NCBI RefSeq assembly: GCF_026151205.1
Contig: NC_087076.1
Coordinates: forward strand, 1,931,692 to 1,995,691
Source: Bolinopsis microptera
Lineage: Eukaryota; Ctenophora; Tentaculata; Lobata; Bolinopsidae
Direction of reading: 5' to 3'
DNA: 64,000 bases
Positions 37,604 through 49,656 of this stretch are shown here, in pieces. The notes under the pieces were generated by a model, which searched no databases, was not told where the DNA came from, and saw only the letters and a program-made list of their open reading frames with translations. Position 1 is the stretch's first letter. Each line of letters begins with the position of its first letter. The position numbers were made by a program, and so were the translations under genes.

Positions 37604-38659
37604 CTTTCTTTGATCTTTCTGGTATTCTTTATTCCCTTTCTTTTTGTGTACAGTCAACCCATTCATTTAAGAAGTTAAGAGCATGATATGCATTTTCGTT
37701 TATTTTTTATTTTTCTTGAGATGTATCAAATAAAGTCAGAACTCCGGATTGTCGAATGAATCAGCTGTACTCTGTAGTAGAAATATAAGTGAATGTGACA
37801 AGACTTAAGTAGAAGAGTACGGACCGGATATCACTTGTGAACCATGTTCTTGACATAGCATTTTTCTTAAAATACTATGTCTTAAACTTTAAAATTATAT
37901 AATTATTTATTATAACTGTGCTACCATCAGTTTTAATTGTATTTTTCAAGTGTACAGTCATACAGTGACAGAAAAAAGTGTTTGATACGTAGCCAGGCTC
38001 CTGAGAGCCACGATAAAGATAATTAAACGGCTTCACTTCAAGACATACCATCCTAGCCTCAACATTATAGTGTTTAATAGAACAATGTTGATATGTTAAG
38101 TTATATTTGTTTTATATTTTAAGTGCACTTGAATATCAAATATATTCGACGGCTAGAATTCGAGCAGCAATTACTCGGGGCAGAAATCACCCGTGAACCA
38201 TGTTCTTGAAATGGCGCTTAAAAAGAACTATTCCTTTTTAAGAATCAATCTTTGAAACTTTAAAATGTTAATATTATAGTATTATTGAAGAAGTATAGTA
38301 CGACAGGATTATATGCTATCACTAATAAAAACTTGATTCCAGCGAAGTATTTATCATCGTAAGAAATTTACAACACAAATTACTTTACTATTCCGGATAT
38401 TAGAAAGAAACGGATATGAACGAATACATGTCTGATAACTCTGAAGATAAACATCAGACTGGGAGCAGATAGTTTCTCAGAACTTACCAAAAAAAGTTTA
38501 ATTTATTATATATCTATTGTGGTTGTATAATATTATGTTATATTAATCTCAAAATAAGGGTACACGATCAAACGAGCACATGTTCGCCTGATATCGAACA
38601 GTACGCGCAAATGATGATACGTAATTTTAGAATTGGTTCTACATTATGACATAATGAAT

Positions 38660-38826
38660 GGCGGCAAATTCACCCGTGCAAAATCCTGAGTTTACCCAAA
38701 ACAGATTTGCTAGCCCTCCACTTGATCTCCACTGAAGTAACCCAATAGGACAGACCAGGGAAGCTTGCAATCTTATCAAGAGTGCACATGACTGCCTTGG
38801 GTATGCTTGTGAGGCGTATTTTGGCC
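38660..38826 (+). pseudogene. Short DIRS-like gag fragment
   Basis: About 165 bp equal to the NSPVQNPEFTQNRF to YACEAYFG part of gag with an in-frame TGA (CACTGAAGT), inserted into an otherwise duplicated spacer. The flanking block GTTTAATTTATTA...AATGGCGG is repeated on both sides. Confidence 0.8.
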
Positions 38827-38995
38827 AAAAGTTTAATTTATTAATATATATCTATTGTGGTTGTATAATATTATGTTATATTAATCTCAAAATAAGCGTT
38901 CACGATCGAACAAGCACATGTTCGCCTGATATCGAACAGTACGCGCAAATGATGATACGTAATTTTAGAATTGGTTCTACATTATGACATAATGA

Positions 38996-39515
38996 ATGGC
39001 GGCCGCGCCAGCGGTTGTCATTAGCAATTATATTGAGAAGTCTCCGTTTGACTGTCAAAGTTGGCTGGCACGGAATTCAAATAAATTGCAAAAGCAAAAT
39101 TTAATCACGTACGTAATCAAGATAATACATGGGAAACCTAATTTTAGACTATTTGTTAGTCTAAAAATTATTAATGATTAATTACAATGTTTGTGAATTA
39201 TTAATAAATGTATTTGATCATCAATGCGTGCTTTTTATAAAAGAAAAGCACGTCGGAGGGAATAAAGTTGGGTTTCTGGTCAGTAAACCACTTACCCAAT
39301 TCAAGAGGCTTACTGGGCAAGCACTAATCCGACAACAACAGAACAGCTACCATTTAGAATGGTTGGAAGCTTTGGACAGTTTTGAAAATATTGTAAACGA
39401 CAGTTCAAAAGACATAAGGAACTTGGTCTCAAAACAACACATTTGCTTCAGACGAAGAACCGACAGTTACACCTTCACTCACTGCACTCAAAATAGAAAA
39501 AATACCCATAATTGA
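38996..39515 (+). other. Repeated 61-codon ORF and downstream segment (array copy 3)
   Basis: The best preserved copy. The 61-codon ORF (38996-39181) is followed by a second open frame (39174-39515) with VSKPLTQFKRLTGQALIRQQ, LEWLEALDSFENIVNDSSKD and IRNLVSKQHICF. In copies 1 and 2 this second frame is cut short. Function not recognised. Confidence 0.45.
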
Positions 39516-39995
39516 GGTATTGTAAAGGAACCTTAGTCAGTTTTCTTAATGTGAGAGTTTGGTTACGTTTGTGGAGATTATGATCTTTCAGGTCGGCTTA
39601 CTCTAAATGGAGTTGGATTTGGCGGTCTTGGATTTTTAAATATCATAACAATAACATTTTATTTTTCATTATCACTACGTCATTATGAACTGCACAATGT
39701 TAAATTTAAATAATACTTAAGTACCAGCTATAGTTCAATTTCATGAGAGCTGTATCCATCATAAGCTGTCTTTCTGTCTTTACTCACTATAACTTTTGCT
39801 TTACGTGGTACTACGTTTTGTAAACTAAATCATTTTCAGATAGTATACAACCCAATTAACGGACAATGGGAGACAGTGAATACGTGGAAAGGCAAGTTTT
39901 AGTTTTGGCTTTCGATGTGAAGAAACACTTAGGGCTAGCAAAAAAGTTATATATCTATCCAAACTAAAATTATTATTATTAGACCAAGAAATTTA

Positions 39996-40473
39996 ATCAA
40001 AGAAAAAAGAATAAGCCAGCTCAAGGTTGTAAGAAGAACTTAGTGTATGAAAAAATATACTCTGCAAGTGAATCAGACGAATCAGATAGCCAAGGTGATA
40101 GTAAAGAGGATAGCCATGAGGATAGTCTAGATGAAGGAGAAGATCAAAATGAAAGTTTGCTCATTGAGGTTTGGAAGGCAAAGAAAGTGATATCATTGGG
40201 AAATGGTTCTGTGCTGACTATGAGGGCACATTGATCAGGGCAACAAGACGATGGTTACAAGATGAAAATGGCAAAGTGGAGAGTTTACAGCTTGATTGCC
40301 TTAAGCCCCGTGTATGGAACAACTTTACTCTTGAATCATATCCCCCAGGCCAAGAAGATATCTACAATTTCAAACTTTGTATTATCTTTAAACCTAAAAA
40401 CAAATCAATTTATGAGATAAAGCATGCTGATGCCGCTAGGAGAGACACGAGTCGTCGTGAAATTCCACTATAA
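39996..40473 (+). CDS. Acidic hypothetical ORFs, possibly one frameshifted gene piece
   Basis: The frame from about 39996 carries SASESDESDSQGDSKEDSHE, an acidic serine-rich stretch, and ends near 40234. An overlapping frame from 40171 continues with SDIIGKWFCADYEGTLIRAT and KPRVWNNFTLESYPPGQEDI to 40473. Their overlap suggests one ancestral frame with a shift near 40180-40200. No family recognised. The terminal ADAARRDTSRREIPL sequence recurs, out of frame, near 41765 and 46190, so part of it is repeat-derived. Confidence 0.35.
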
Positions 40474-40819
40474 CGAAGAGGGCATCCTAATATCCCACAC
40501 TGGATACGTTGTAGTGAACAGGAACGTTATATTTAATCTAATTTAATGTTTAAAACAAATATGATGAGTATGTTTTATATGTATTCAATCAGGAAAACAT
40601 TCACCGGATGTTGAATGTTGATATTATCAGGGTGGGTTCAGAACCATCGACACCAATCATAAACATAGAGGTGCCAATCCGTTCGCACACAGTGGACTTC
40701 GAAGCGTTATTTTATGGGGTGAAGAACACCTAGACATTCCCTGAAGGCAAGGCTGTATTTAATGGTGTCAAAACAAATAAGACTTTGCTTCTTTTTATTC
40801 TATTTTATTCTATTTTTTA

Positions 40820-43800
40820 CAACAAATATGTTGAGTATGTTTTATTATCAAGGACGACAAGGAGACAGCTATGTGGCAGTACCGGAGAGAGATATCCGGC
40901 TGGAAAGAACAGGAATGTTAATATCCCACACTGAATATGATGCCGCCAGTTTCATACATACGGTCAAACACGTACTTGAAGGCGATCTAGACGAACTCAT
41001 CGCCCAAATCAGTCGTGCAGAAGGGCTAGGCCGTAACAAAGAACGGTACGTAACGGAATTACGTAACAGGAAACGACTCCGGACGGAAGGAATTTGGGAA
41101 TATCATCTCGAACTACACAAACTGGCAAAGAAGGCCTACCCAGAAAATGACGCTATGAGAAATGGGTCCCTCAGAGAATCGTTCATCGCCAACATCAATG
41201 AACCACAAGCAAGAGAACGACCCTCAACCCTATACCCCCAGCGGTCTACGAACCAACTACACCGATGTCATACTACAACGGACTGTTTTTTTACAACAAA
41301 TATATTGAGTATGTTTTATTATCAAGGACTACAAGGGGACAGCTATGTGGCGGTACCGGAGAGAGGTATCCTACTGGAGAGAACAGGTACCTCAATATCC
41401 CACACTGGATAATGGATGCAGTGAACAGGAACGTTATATTCTATTTTATTTTATTTTTACAACAAATATGATGAGTGTGTTTTATTACTTTATTATCAAG
41501 GACGACAAGGAGACAGCTATGTTGCAGTACCGGAGAGAGGTATCCTGCTGGATATAACAGGAATGTTGATAAGCCACACTGGATATAATGGTCATGATGC
41601 CGCCAGTTTTATACTCCAAATGTCCCCTTTTAACCAAGGGATCAGTGTAAAAGGACAAACTGTGACAAATAAAATATGAATATAAATTAAAAACATTTTA
41701 AGTTCTTGTAAGTCATGTGACGGAAAAAAGTTGTATGACTGAAGAATGTTTACGCTGGACATCAATCCGATGCCGCGAGGAGAAACACAAGTCATAGTGA
41801 AATTCCACTATAAAGAAGATGGTATGTTTTATTTTTATTGTCTTTTTAAACGTAAAAACAAATCAATTTATGAGATAAAGCGAATTAGATTAATCTTTTG
41901 ATTATATTTTCATCTTTTATTGAATTATGTATGTAGTGATTGTAGCTGGGATGCAGTTATCTATATTAAAAAATGGTCCCTGGACATCCCCAACGTGATT
42001 AAACCATTAATTGAGCGATAAAAAGGTTTACGGTCAGAGTTCTTGTAAATCATATAATGATCGAAAAAAATCTGTATGGCTAAAGATATGCCATGTGGAT
42101 TATACGTCAGTGTATGTTGACTGCATGTCATACAAACAAGCTTGCTAGCAGCAGCATGTTATAATAGTATAATGTATTTAATGAGGAAAACATAACCGGG
42201 TATGGTAACAGTAGAATTATTATTATTGTACAGTTAAACGTATTGTTTTATATTACAAAACAAGGAAATTCAGATAAGGTCGAAGGATGTGATATAATAT
42301 GGTGATCTATGGTATCTTAATCTCGATATTGTTCAGAATGTTGAGATTAAAGAATGTACCAAAAAGAATTCGGCCTCAGGTGAGGTGCAGTTGGTGCAGA
42401 AAAGTCATCTCTGACCAAGGAAAGAAACGACACAGCATCGAACAACAGTTACAACACCCATAAATTATTTAAGATTTTTCTCAACACAAATCACTGTTAA
42501 TGTTCAATCATAAATCTTAACTTAAGGTTTCTTCATGTCGCATAACTAAACATACATGGCATATTACATACATCATACACATAACACATTTCACAGTTTA
42601 AGTTCACTTTTCAGGGAGAAACAGTCACCTACAGTAAATATGAGGGACCACCTGCACCTGCGGCGATGCAGATAAAAAGATGGCTGCAGCCGAAGCTGAG
42701 GCCACTATCTGCTCCACAAATAAGTAAGTATACAGCGAATGGTCATGATCCACATTGCTGAGGTTCGCACGTACAAGAGTTGGTAAGCTGTTAAATTTAT
42801 AATGCTGAGAGCACTTCCACTTTGAATATTTTCCATATCATTGCATCTTTATTTTACCTGGAGGCAGCAGACAACCTTAAAAAGGCTTTAAACGCAACAA
42901 ATATGATGAGTATGTTTTATTATCAAGGACGACAAGGAGACAGCTGTACTGGAGAGAGGTATCCTGCTGGAAAGGACAGGAACGTTGATAACCTACACTT
43001 GATAGTGGATATGTTGCCGTCAGCTTTATACTACAATTGTCCCCTTTTAACCTAGGGAGCGGTGTGAAAGGACAAAATGTAAAAAATAATATATGAATAT
43101 AAATTAAAAACAGTTGAAGTTATTTTAAGTCATGTGATGGAAAAAAGTTGTATGAATGAAGAATGTTTACGCTAGACATAATGCCTATGCCACGAGGAGA
43201 AACCGTAACCACCACGGTTATAATGTATTCAATGACGAAAACATAACCGGGTACGGTAACAGTAGAATTATTATTATTATACAGTTTTAACCGTATTGTT
43301 TTATATTACAAAACAAGGTAATTCAGATAGATTGAAGGATGTGATATAAGGTACCAGAACGCTTTCCTGTGGAGGTCATGGAGCTTATTACTGGTGAGAG
43401 TGTAAACATGCATACAAGTAAGTATACAGCGAATGGTTATGATCCACATTGCTGAGAACAGGAGATGGTAAATATATAAATTAATTTTAAATTTATTGAT
43501 TATTTTCCATATCATTGCATCTCTATTTGTCCAATTTACAATGCGCTTAAAGAGAAAAATGTTCGGACAACGACAGAAAACCGATAATCATAACCAAGGG
43601 GCCAAGGGGAATTTTGTGGAATCGCCACCCCAACCAGTACATCAGACTTCAGAGCTGACTTGGAAACCGTACAACGAGGCAAAATGTGCGCTGTCAAGCG
43701 AGGTAAGGGATATCTGGCCAAAGGCTGATACCTGCCCCTACTAAGTAGTCTATATTTATCAAATATTTTATTATTTTCACAACAAGTATGATGAGTATTT

Positions 43801-43820
43801 TTTATTCTCTATAAACCTAA
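40820..43820. repeat. Patchwork of repeated modules
   Basis: A module ACAACAAATATGATGAGTAT, then TTTATTATCAAGGACGACAAGG and GACAGCT, recurs near 40820, 41290, 41460 and 42896, with partial copies near 40554 and 43779. A second module, CATAACCGGGTA...CAAAACAAGG, occurs at about 42190-42310 and 43225-43350. A third, AAGTATACAGCGAATGGT, occurs at 42726 and 43420. The pieces keep their order, as in a decayed tandem duplication of one element. No intact gene. Confidence 0.75.
40960..41240 (+). pseudogene. Ty3-type gag-like fragment
   Basis: Within a 216-codon frame, LRNRKRLRTEGIWEYHLELH then KLAKKAYPEN resembles the matrix/capsid stretch of Ty3-type gag proteins (E..Y...L..LA..AYP). It is flanked by copies of the ACAACAAATATG module. 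No protease, RT or LTR could be joined to it. Confidence 0.45.
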
Positions 43821-44238
43821 AAACTATTTCATTCCAGTCCTTCATAGTGCCTCTTGAGCTCGGCGACGAGCGACTTACAGTGTTTTTAAAGTTAAATTTA
43901 AAATTTAACTTCCGTGCCGCACACGATACGACCTGACTGTCTGAATCGAGTGCTGACTCATATTTAGGTTGTGATCCGAAAATGGGATCCTCAGTTTTAG
44001 AGCCACCGATTGGCGGCGACTTACATGAGACGATAGGTATATCGTCGTTATATTTTAGCGAAACATCAGGAGATGCACCTTGCATGGTCTCGGGGCTAGC
44101 CAGGACAGTGGTGGGGTGGAATCCCACTGGGTTGTGGGCTTCTGCTTCGCCGCCGAATCGGTGGGCCCGCCAGAGATGGGACAAGTGACAGATTCTGAAA
44201 TGTTTGGCTTTCACTCATTTCGTAATTCCCAGGAATAT

Positions 44239-45009
44239 ATGATAGACGAAATGACAGAAACAGCTCCCCCGGCCTGTGATCATCTGATCCGACCGATAGC
44301 GGAGCCATCTATTAGACCAATTCCCGAAGGATTCAAGACTTATGTCAATACTTTCATACCAAAATCTCAATTGGAGGATATGTTTTCAAACTCAAGCCTT
44401 AATCACCCAGAGTTTACAACTAACCGGTTCAAGAGTCCGGAGCTGGACATCCATTGGGCTAAACCACCTGGCCAAACCGGAGAAACCTGTGCTCTAATCC
44501 AGAGTGCTTATGATCGAACAGGTTTAGCCTGTGAAGCGTATTTCGGGTTACTGGCATTGTTAGACGACCCTAGCCATGACGCACAACGAGAAAGAGCTAA
44601 ACTAACTCAGCTTTTGGGGGTCGGCCTAGGACAGACACTAGCGCAGCTACTACACGTCAGGAGAGTGCTGACTCTCAGATATAACCTACCAGCGAGATCC
44701 GCAACGACAGCAGAGACCCTCCTCAAGGGGGCATATTCAGAGAACCTGTTTAACATTGGGGTCAAGGAACAGCAATACTTGTTTGGAGAGAAGTTCATAG
44801 AAAAGATGAAACCCTTAGCAACGTCAGCCCCCCTTCAGCAATACCCGCACCCAGTTACCAGGTCAGTTATGTCCAGGGAAGAATCCCGGACACTTATAAT
44901 TCCACAAAGGAAACCATATTCTAGAAACTGGAAACATACCTATTGTTCTGTTTCGCACCAAAAATTTAAAACTTTCGGATACGGATCCTCAAAAGGAGGA
45001 CGTATCTAA
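44239..45009 (+). pseudogene. DIRS-like retroelement gag (longest copy)
   Basis: The frame opens further upstream, but ATG 44239 aligns with the MDPNQ-type copies. Landmarks: DHLIRPIAEPSIRPIPEGFK, FTTNRFKSPELDIHWAKPPG, GQTGETCALIQSAYDR, GLGQTLAQLLHVRRVLTLRY and AYSENLFNIGVKEQQYLFGE. It ends at SSKGGRI near 45009, where two further copies of the 30-bp TACGGAGCCTCAAAAGGAGG motif follow (45098, 45136) with a serine-rich stretch. Assigned to a DIRS-like element because of the reverse transcriptase downstream. Likely inactive. Confidence 0.7.
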
Positions 45010-45281
45010 GACTCCATCTGAGTATAAGGACCCTTGTATAGGGAATCCAGAACCGCCAAAACTGGAGGGTTATATGAACCCGCAGTTGCGGTCACAATAC
45101 GGAGCCTCAAAAGGAAGGCGTATTTCACAGATCCAATACGGAGCCTCAAAAGGAGGGCGTATTTCGGACAAATCTACTTCCTCTAATAGTAGTTCCTCAA
45201 GCAGTAGCTCTTCGGATAAGAGTCCCTCGAATAGTAGCTCCTTGCCCTTTCGTGAGGTGGCCTGACACGGGCCAAAATCTA

Positions 45282-45980
45282 GTGGCGTGGCAACAGCTGA
45301 CCACGGACAGAAATATCCTAGAGTGGGTATCAGGAAAAAAACTCTAGTTCCAATCGGAACCGGTTTATCCCCCGAGGAAGGTAGTATATCGTCATGCGCG
45401 AAGGACGCAACAGGTGCTAGACCGGCTGGTCCAGGACCTAGTTCACCAAAGCATAGTGGTAGAGTGTTTGGCTCCCAAATGCATATCGGGCTTGTTTACG
45501 GTACCGAAATCGAATCAGCAGCACAGACTAGTGATAGATTTATCAGGTCTGAACAAGCATTTAGTAAAGAACCATTTCAAGATGAGTTTGCTGACTTCTA
45601 CGCTAGACATCTTGTCTCCAGGGGATTGGATGACAAAGGTGGACCTGAAAAATGCGTATTACTCGGTCCCAATAGCGGAGGAACACCAACCTTATCTAGC
45701 CTTCATATGGAAGGAGAGGGTGTGGAAGTTCACAAGGATGTGCTTCGGCATGTCTCCGGCCCCAAGAATCTTTACCAAGGTGTTGAAACCGGTCGCAGCA
45801 TGGCTTCGCTCGCAAGGAGCAAAGCTAACAATCTACATAGACAACTTCTGGATAGCTCATGCCTCCAAGAGGAGGTGCAGGGAGCTTACCCAAATGCTCA
45901 TCCAAACCCTGATAAACCTAGGGTTTATGATCAGCTGGATCGCCAATCATGTAAATGAATATGAGTATAAAGCAAATTAA
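45282..45980 (+). pseudogene. DIRS-like reverse transcriptase, truncated and mutated
   Basis: Frame: VAWQQLTTDRNILEWVSGKK, an in-frame TAG at 45345, then PRKVVYRHARRTQQ and the RT core. The core has GLFTVPKSNQQHRLVIDLSG, LSPGDWMTKVDLKNAYYSVP, WKFTRMCFGMSPAPRIFTKV and YIDNFWIAHAS. The PGDWM..VDL.NAY.SVPI and FG...APR.FTK motifs are characteristic of DIRS/tyrosine-recombinase retrotransposons. The catalytic YIDD-type box reads YIDN. RNase H, methylase-like and tyrosine recombinase parts are missing after 45980. Dead copy. Confidence 0.85.
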
Positions 45981-47400
45981 ATTCATCTTTTAATTATATT
46001 TTAATCTTTCATTGAAAAATGTTCCTGGGAAGCAATTATCTATATTACAAAATACTCTCTGGACATCCCGGACGTGATTCAAAGCTAGAAAATTGTAAAT
46101 CATAGAGCGATAAAACAGCTGAAGTTCTTGTTAGTCATGTGATGGAAAAAAGTTGTATTACCGAAGAATGTTTACGCTGGACATCATGCCGATGCAGCGA
46201 GGAGAGACACGAGTCATCGCGAAATTCTACTACGACGAAGAAGTATTGTTAACCGTAAACAAAGGTCCCGATAGCTAAATTCTCATTATTTCACGACACC
46301 ATCACCTTCATTTCTGGGGTTTAATTTAGGGAGGGGGGTTAATAACAACACTAAGATTGGATGTGGCCATATCACATCAACAATGAGTCCGCAAAACAAC
46401 AGCAATAGTGCGTTGGCATACCCCAAAATCGGTTAGTGTATTAGAGTGGTGAACTGAAGTGTAACGTGAGATATTAGAGAACTAGGAGACAACAGAAGAC
46501 AAGTAATGATCATCATCAGAGAAGAGTATTGAACCTAGAAAAAGGAAGTGTATAAACAAAGTTTTAGTTAGTATAGTATTTTAATAGTAGTTTATACTTG
46601 AGGAAGTTAAGGGCGAGTATTATATGAACAACATCATAGTAGTCCAAAGATAAGTCTGTTTTTCACTTTGGTACCTTGTACCTCTGATGCATAATAATAT
46701 TGATCTCAGACAAAGGAAACTTATTTTGGTTCGAATCCAGTTGGCAACATTGCTGTAAGAGTCTTGCCTTTTTCAGCCATCGAAGGACATAAGTTTCATA
46801 AAAGATCTTGCATTACTAACGGCATAAAAGTTGCCTGCTCCACTGTAATAACTCTATGATTGTCCCAAACTAAATGATTACTTAATATAAGTAATGAGGA
46901 CTCATTAGAGTTTAGGGGTCCCTGACAGCCCTTGCTGTCTCGAATGACCACATATATTGATAAGGAACTTGAAGAGGCCAACTGGAACAACGACGGTCAA
47001 AAGTAACCATTTAACCCCAAAACTAAGGGTTAACTGTTCCTAAAACTGTCGATTGTGATTGGTTGCTGGATGATAGAAACTTTTAAGTATTTAAATATCA
47101 TGTTAGCCTTTATTGGGCAATAATTGTAATATGTATCTAATTGGCTGTATTTCAGATAAATCGGCTGTTGGAGGGTCGTCAATAAGTTGCCTGGAGTCTT
47201 TCCTGACAAGCTATACAAAAGAGCATTTGGACGAAGAATGTTTCTAGTTCCTTGGTAAAGTACAGACACGACTAATGAACGGTCATTATGATGACTAAAT
47301 CATTGTAGAGACTTAGTGAGCTAGAGAGTTGGTACGAGAGTGACCAGTGCAGTGCAGAATGTTTCATATAACCAAATGTGTGTTATAAGGCAGAAAAGTA
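45981..47400. other. Intergenic with repeat scraps
   Basis: Contains another copy of GAAGAATGTTTACGCTGGAC with ATGCCGATGC.GCGAGGAGA (about 46160-46230) seen also near 41745 and 43165. Otherwise no supported gene. Confidence 0.5.
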
Positions 47401-47403
47401 AGA

Positions 47404-47751
47404 TGCCTGGATCATCAAAAATATCGATTAAAGATATAAGAGAGATCTTTATCGTTAATGGGCTACCACGAAACACCACCTAGAGTTCAGTTAGTCACTG
47501 TTTTAATTAGGGAGATTCTACCAGGACCCCTACTATTTACTAAGAACATGCTTGAGGCGATAAAGAATTCTTTGAAAGACAGGGGACGACTCAAATTTGA
47601 GTCAACGTTCAGAACGATCGCAGAGTTGACTGCGAGAAAAGAGAGGATTGACAGTATTAAGTATCAGGTCAGCCCAGCCGTCCTGTCACCTGCATCAGTC
47701 CCAGCGGCTAAAGCTCACCAGTCAAACCCGATCAAACATAGCCTGGTTTAA
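47404..47751 (+). other. Hypothetical ORF before endonuclease fragment
   Basis: MPGSSKISIKDIREIFIVNG (47404 on) and a shifted frame with LLFTKNMLEAIKNSLKDRGR and TIAELTARKERIDSIK form a possible short helical protein. The end, IKHSLV, borders a sequence repeated at 50330. It may be an ORF1 piece of the same non-LTR element. Not recognised. Confidence 0.3.
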
Positions 47752-47839
47752 ATTAGCTGAAAAGTAAACCTGCTCAAATTTATGTCTACAGGAAACACAC
47801 TCAACTCCACAAGTTGAAAGAGATTGGAAAACTTGTGGG

Positions 47840-48015
47840 ATGCGGATGGGGATATTATTTTTAATCACGGTACATGGAATTCGGTGGGTATTGCCTTCCT
47901 TGTCAAACAATATACTTCTTACTATCACCAACCATCGTACTATCAGTCAAGGTCGTGCAATCCTTTTAGAGTTTGAGAACGGTTCCCGTAAACTGTGTTT
48001 GGTTAACGTTTACTT
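47840..48015 (+). pseudogene. Non-LTR endonuclease fragment, copy 1
   Basis: TITNHRTISQGRAILLEFEN and KLCLVNVY follow the pattern of an apurinic-type endonuclease (GR.I.LE....KL.LVN.Y). It then runs into a T/C tract (about 48016-48090). Only a small part of the domain remains. Confidence 0.65.
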
Positions 48016-48405
48016 TACCTTTTTATTTTTTATTTTATTTTTTTTTTCTTTTCTTTTTTCTTGTCTTTTTTCTTTTCTTTTCTTTTTCTTTAGTTTATCA
48101 GTGTGTTATCAAGTTATCAATTATTATTGGTGAGCAATTTTCGTTTTTAGTCCGATATGCCTGCTCACTGATTCACATTTGACATTTGAGCTGAACTTGC
48201 ATTGCAAACAACACTCAAAAAGCAAGACAACTAATATTGCACTGAGGGGATACAGAGGAAGAGATATAACTACTCTGTTTAGTTCTAGAGCTAGTTATTA
48301 GATTGAATATAGATTAAGGGCAGACATTGATGAGACTGATTATCGGGATTATCTATTACAAAATCTTAAAATTCAGAATTATACATTGTTAACAATTTCG
48401 TTTTG

Positions 48406-48560
48406 CTAACAGCTCTCTTCGTCTGATGAGCTAGAGAAGTCACTGATTTCCGATAGGGTACAGGGTGTCGATTCTTTATGCTTCCTGTGTCTGAGGAAGC
48501 GTTCCTTCTTGTTCCACAGTTGTTTACATTTAGCTTCTTTTTCAGCTGTGTTTTTCAGTC
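48406..48560 (-). other. Short lysine/serine-rich terminal ORF fragment
   Basis: The minus-strand frame reads AEKEAKCKQLWNKKERFLRH, RKHKESTPCTLSEISD and a SSSSDEES end before TAG at 48406. The acidic serine tail resembles the C-terminal SSDDES at 32829. Possibly a 3' exon of a repeat-derived gene. Confidence 0.35.
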
Positions 48561-48853
48561 ATAAGTTTTGTGCTGTTGCTACTCAGTTGGTCAATTGATT
48601 TAAACATCTTCTATTGTTCTTCGTAGATCTTCTTTTTCATAGGGTGATTTATTTTCTGACAGGCTTGATTTCGTGCTGTTTTAATTGTTTGCAATCTTCT
48701 TGCTCATAAAATGATTTATATCATGTTGGTAACACTTTAACCTGTGTATCATGTTGATCCTCCTATTGATTGACAATCATTGTAAAATTATAATGATAAT
48801 TTTGTCGTTACTACAGTACTCCGTAATATTTGAACTGTCGCATTAACCAAACG

Positions 48854-48898
48854 TTCAATTTATTCAATTTATTCAATTTATTCAATTTATTCAATTTA
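48854..48898. repeat. (TTCAATTTA)5 minisatellite
   Basis: Five perfect head-to-tail 9-bp copies. Confidence 0.95.
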
Positions 48899-49062
48899 TA
48901 CTTTACGTGAATTTAAAAACTGCAATCATAACTGTAAACCCGCCAATACGATAACTACATAGACTTTATATTGTTAAATTGTCAAATATTTCAATATGAA
49001 TCATTTCCCAAATACTATGGGTTTTCAATATCAAAACCTTAATAAGATTTTCACATGTCCTA

Positions 49063-49656
49063 GCTAAAAAAGAAAATGAATCTGATCATGAAAATTCACC
49101 AGACTTGCTTGGTCGAGATGGTGCTGCAGATTTAGACAAAAGTAATGATTCATCACTGAGTGCAAACGAGAATAATGGACAAGACAGACCGGCTGTTTTG
49201 CTTAATGAGTCAGAAGGTGCAAACGATGATGATCTACAAGAGGAAGGTAACGGCAATAGGTTGAGACCGGCCATTGTGCCTATTGAGTCAGAGAGTGACG
49301 GTGAACATGGAATGGGCCTTGCTGTTGTAGAGGATAAGCGCTCTCAAAACAAGCGTCTAAAACAGAAAGCCAATGATATTAAGAAGTCTTTTGTTTCGTT
49401 ATTAATGCGAAAAAACAATATACACCTTCAAGCTCATCTTAAGCCTCATCTCATCAAGAAGGTTTTTGAAAAGGCTGGATTACCTGTTTCCCTTGAAGTG
49501 TGTAAAAAGTTATTCCGAATGTCCCTAACGGCTAAGTGTCGCAGCCCAACCATCAATATGTTGGTCGTAATGTTAAGGATCATTAAGAAGGTGGATGAAA
49601 ATGAATATGCCAAATTTGGAGGTCAGTTTGAAAGCATACTTGCAATCACCACTTGA
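49063..49656 (+). CDS. Acidic hypothetical exon
   Basis: After an acceptor-like GTCCTAG, the frame AKKENESDHENSPDLLGRDG continues open for almost 200 codons to TGA at 49654-49656. The first half is rich in D, E, S and N and contains an imperfect repeat (RPAVLLNESEGAN, RPAIVPIESESDG). The second half is basic and helical (QNKRLKQKANDIKKSFVSLL, HLKPHLIKKVFEKAGL). A GT at 49621 (GGAG/GTCAGT) could be a donor. No known domain recognised. It may be one exon of a larger gene or of a transposon gene. Confidence 0.5.
   Translation, partial: AKKENESDHENSPDLLGRDGAADLDKSNDSSLSANENNGQDRPAVLLNESEGANDDDLQEEGNGNRLRPAIVPIESESDGEHGMGLAVVEDKRSQNKRLKQKANDIKKSFVSLLMRKNNIHLQAHLKPHLIKKVFEKAGLPVSLEVCKKLFRMSLTAKCRSPTINMLVVMLRIIKKVDENEYAKFGGQFESILAITT

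Noticed and set aside
45287-45958. 223-codon ORF overlapping the DIRS-like RT
   Set aside because: Different frame from the RT motifs; low-complexity composition and no family match.
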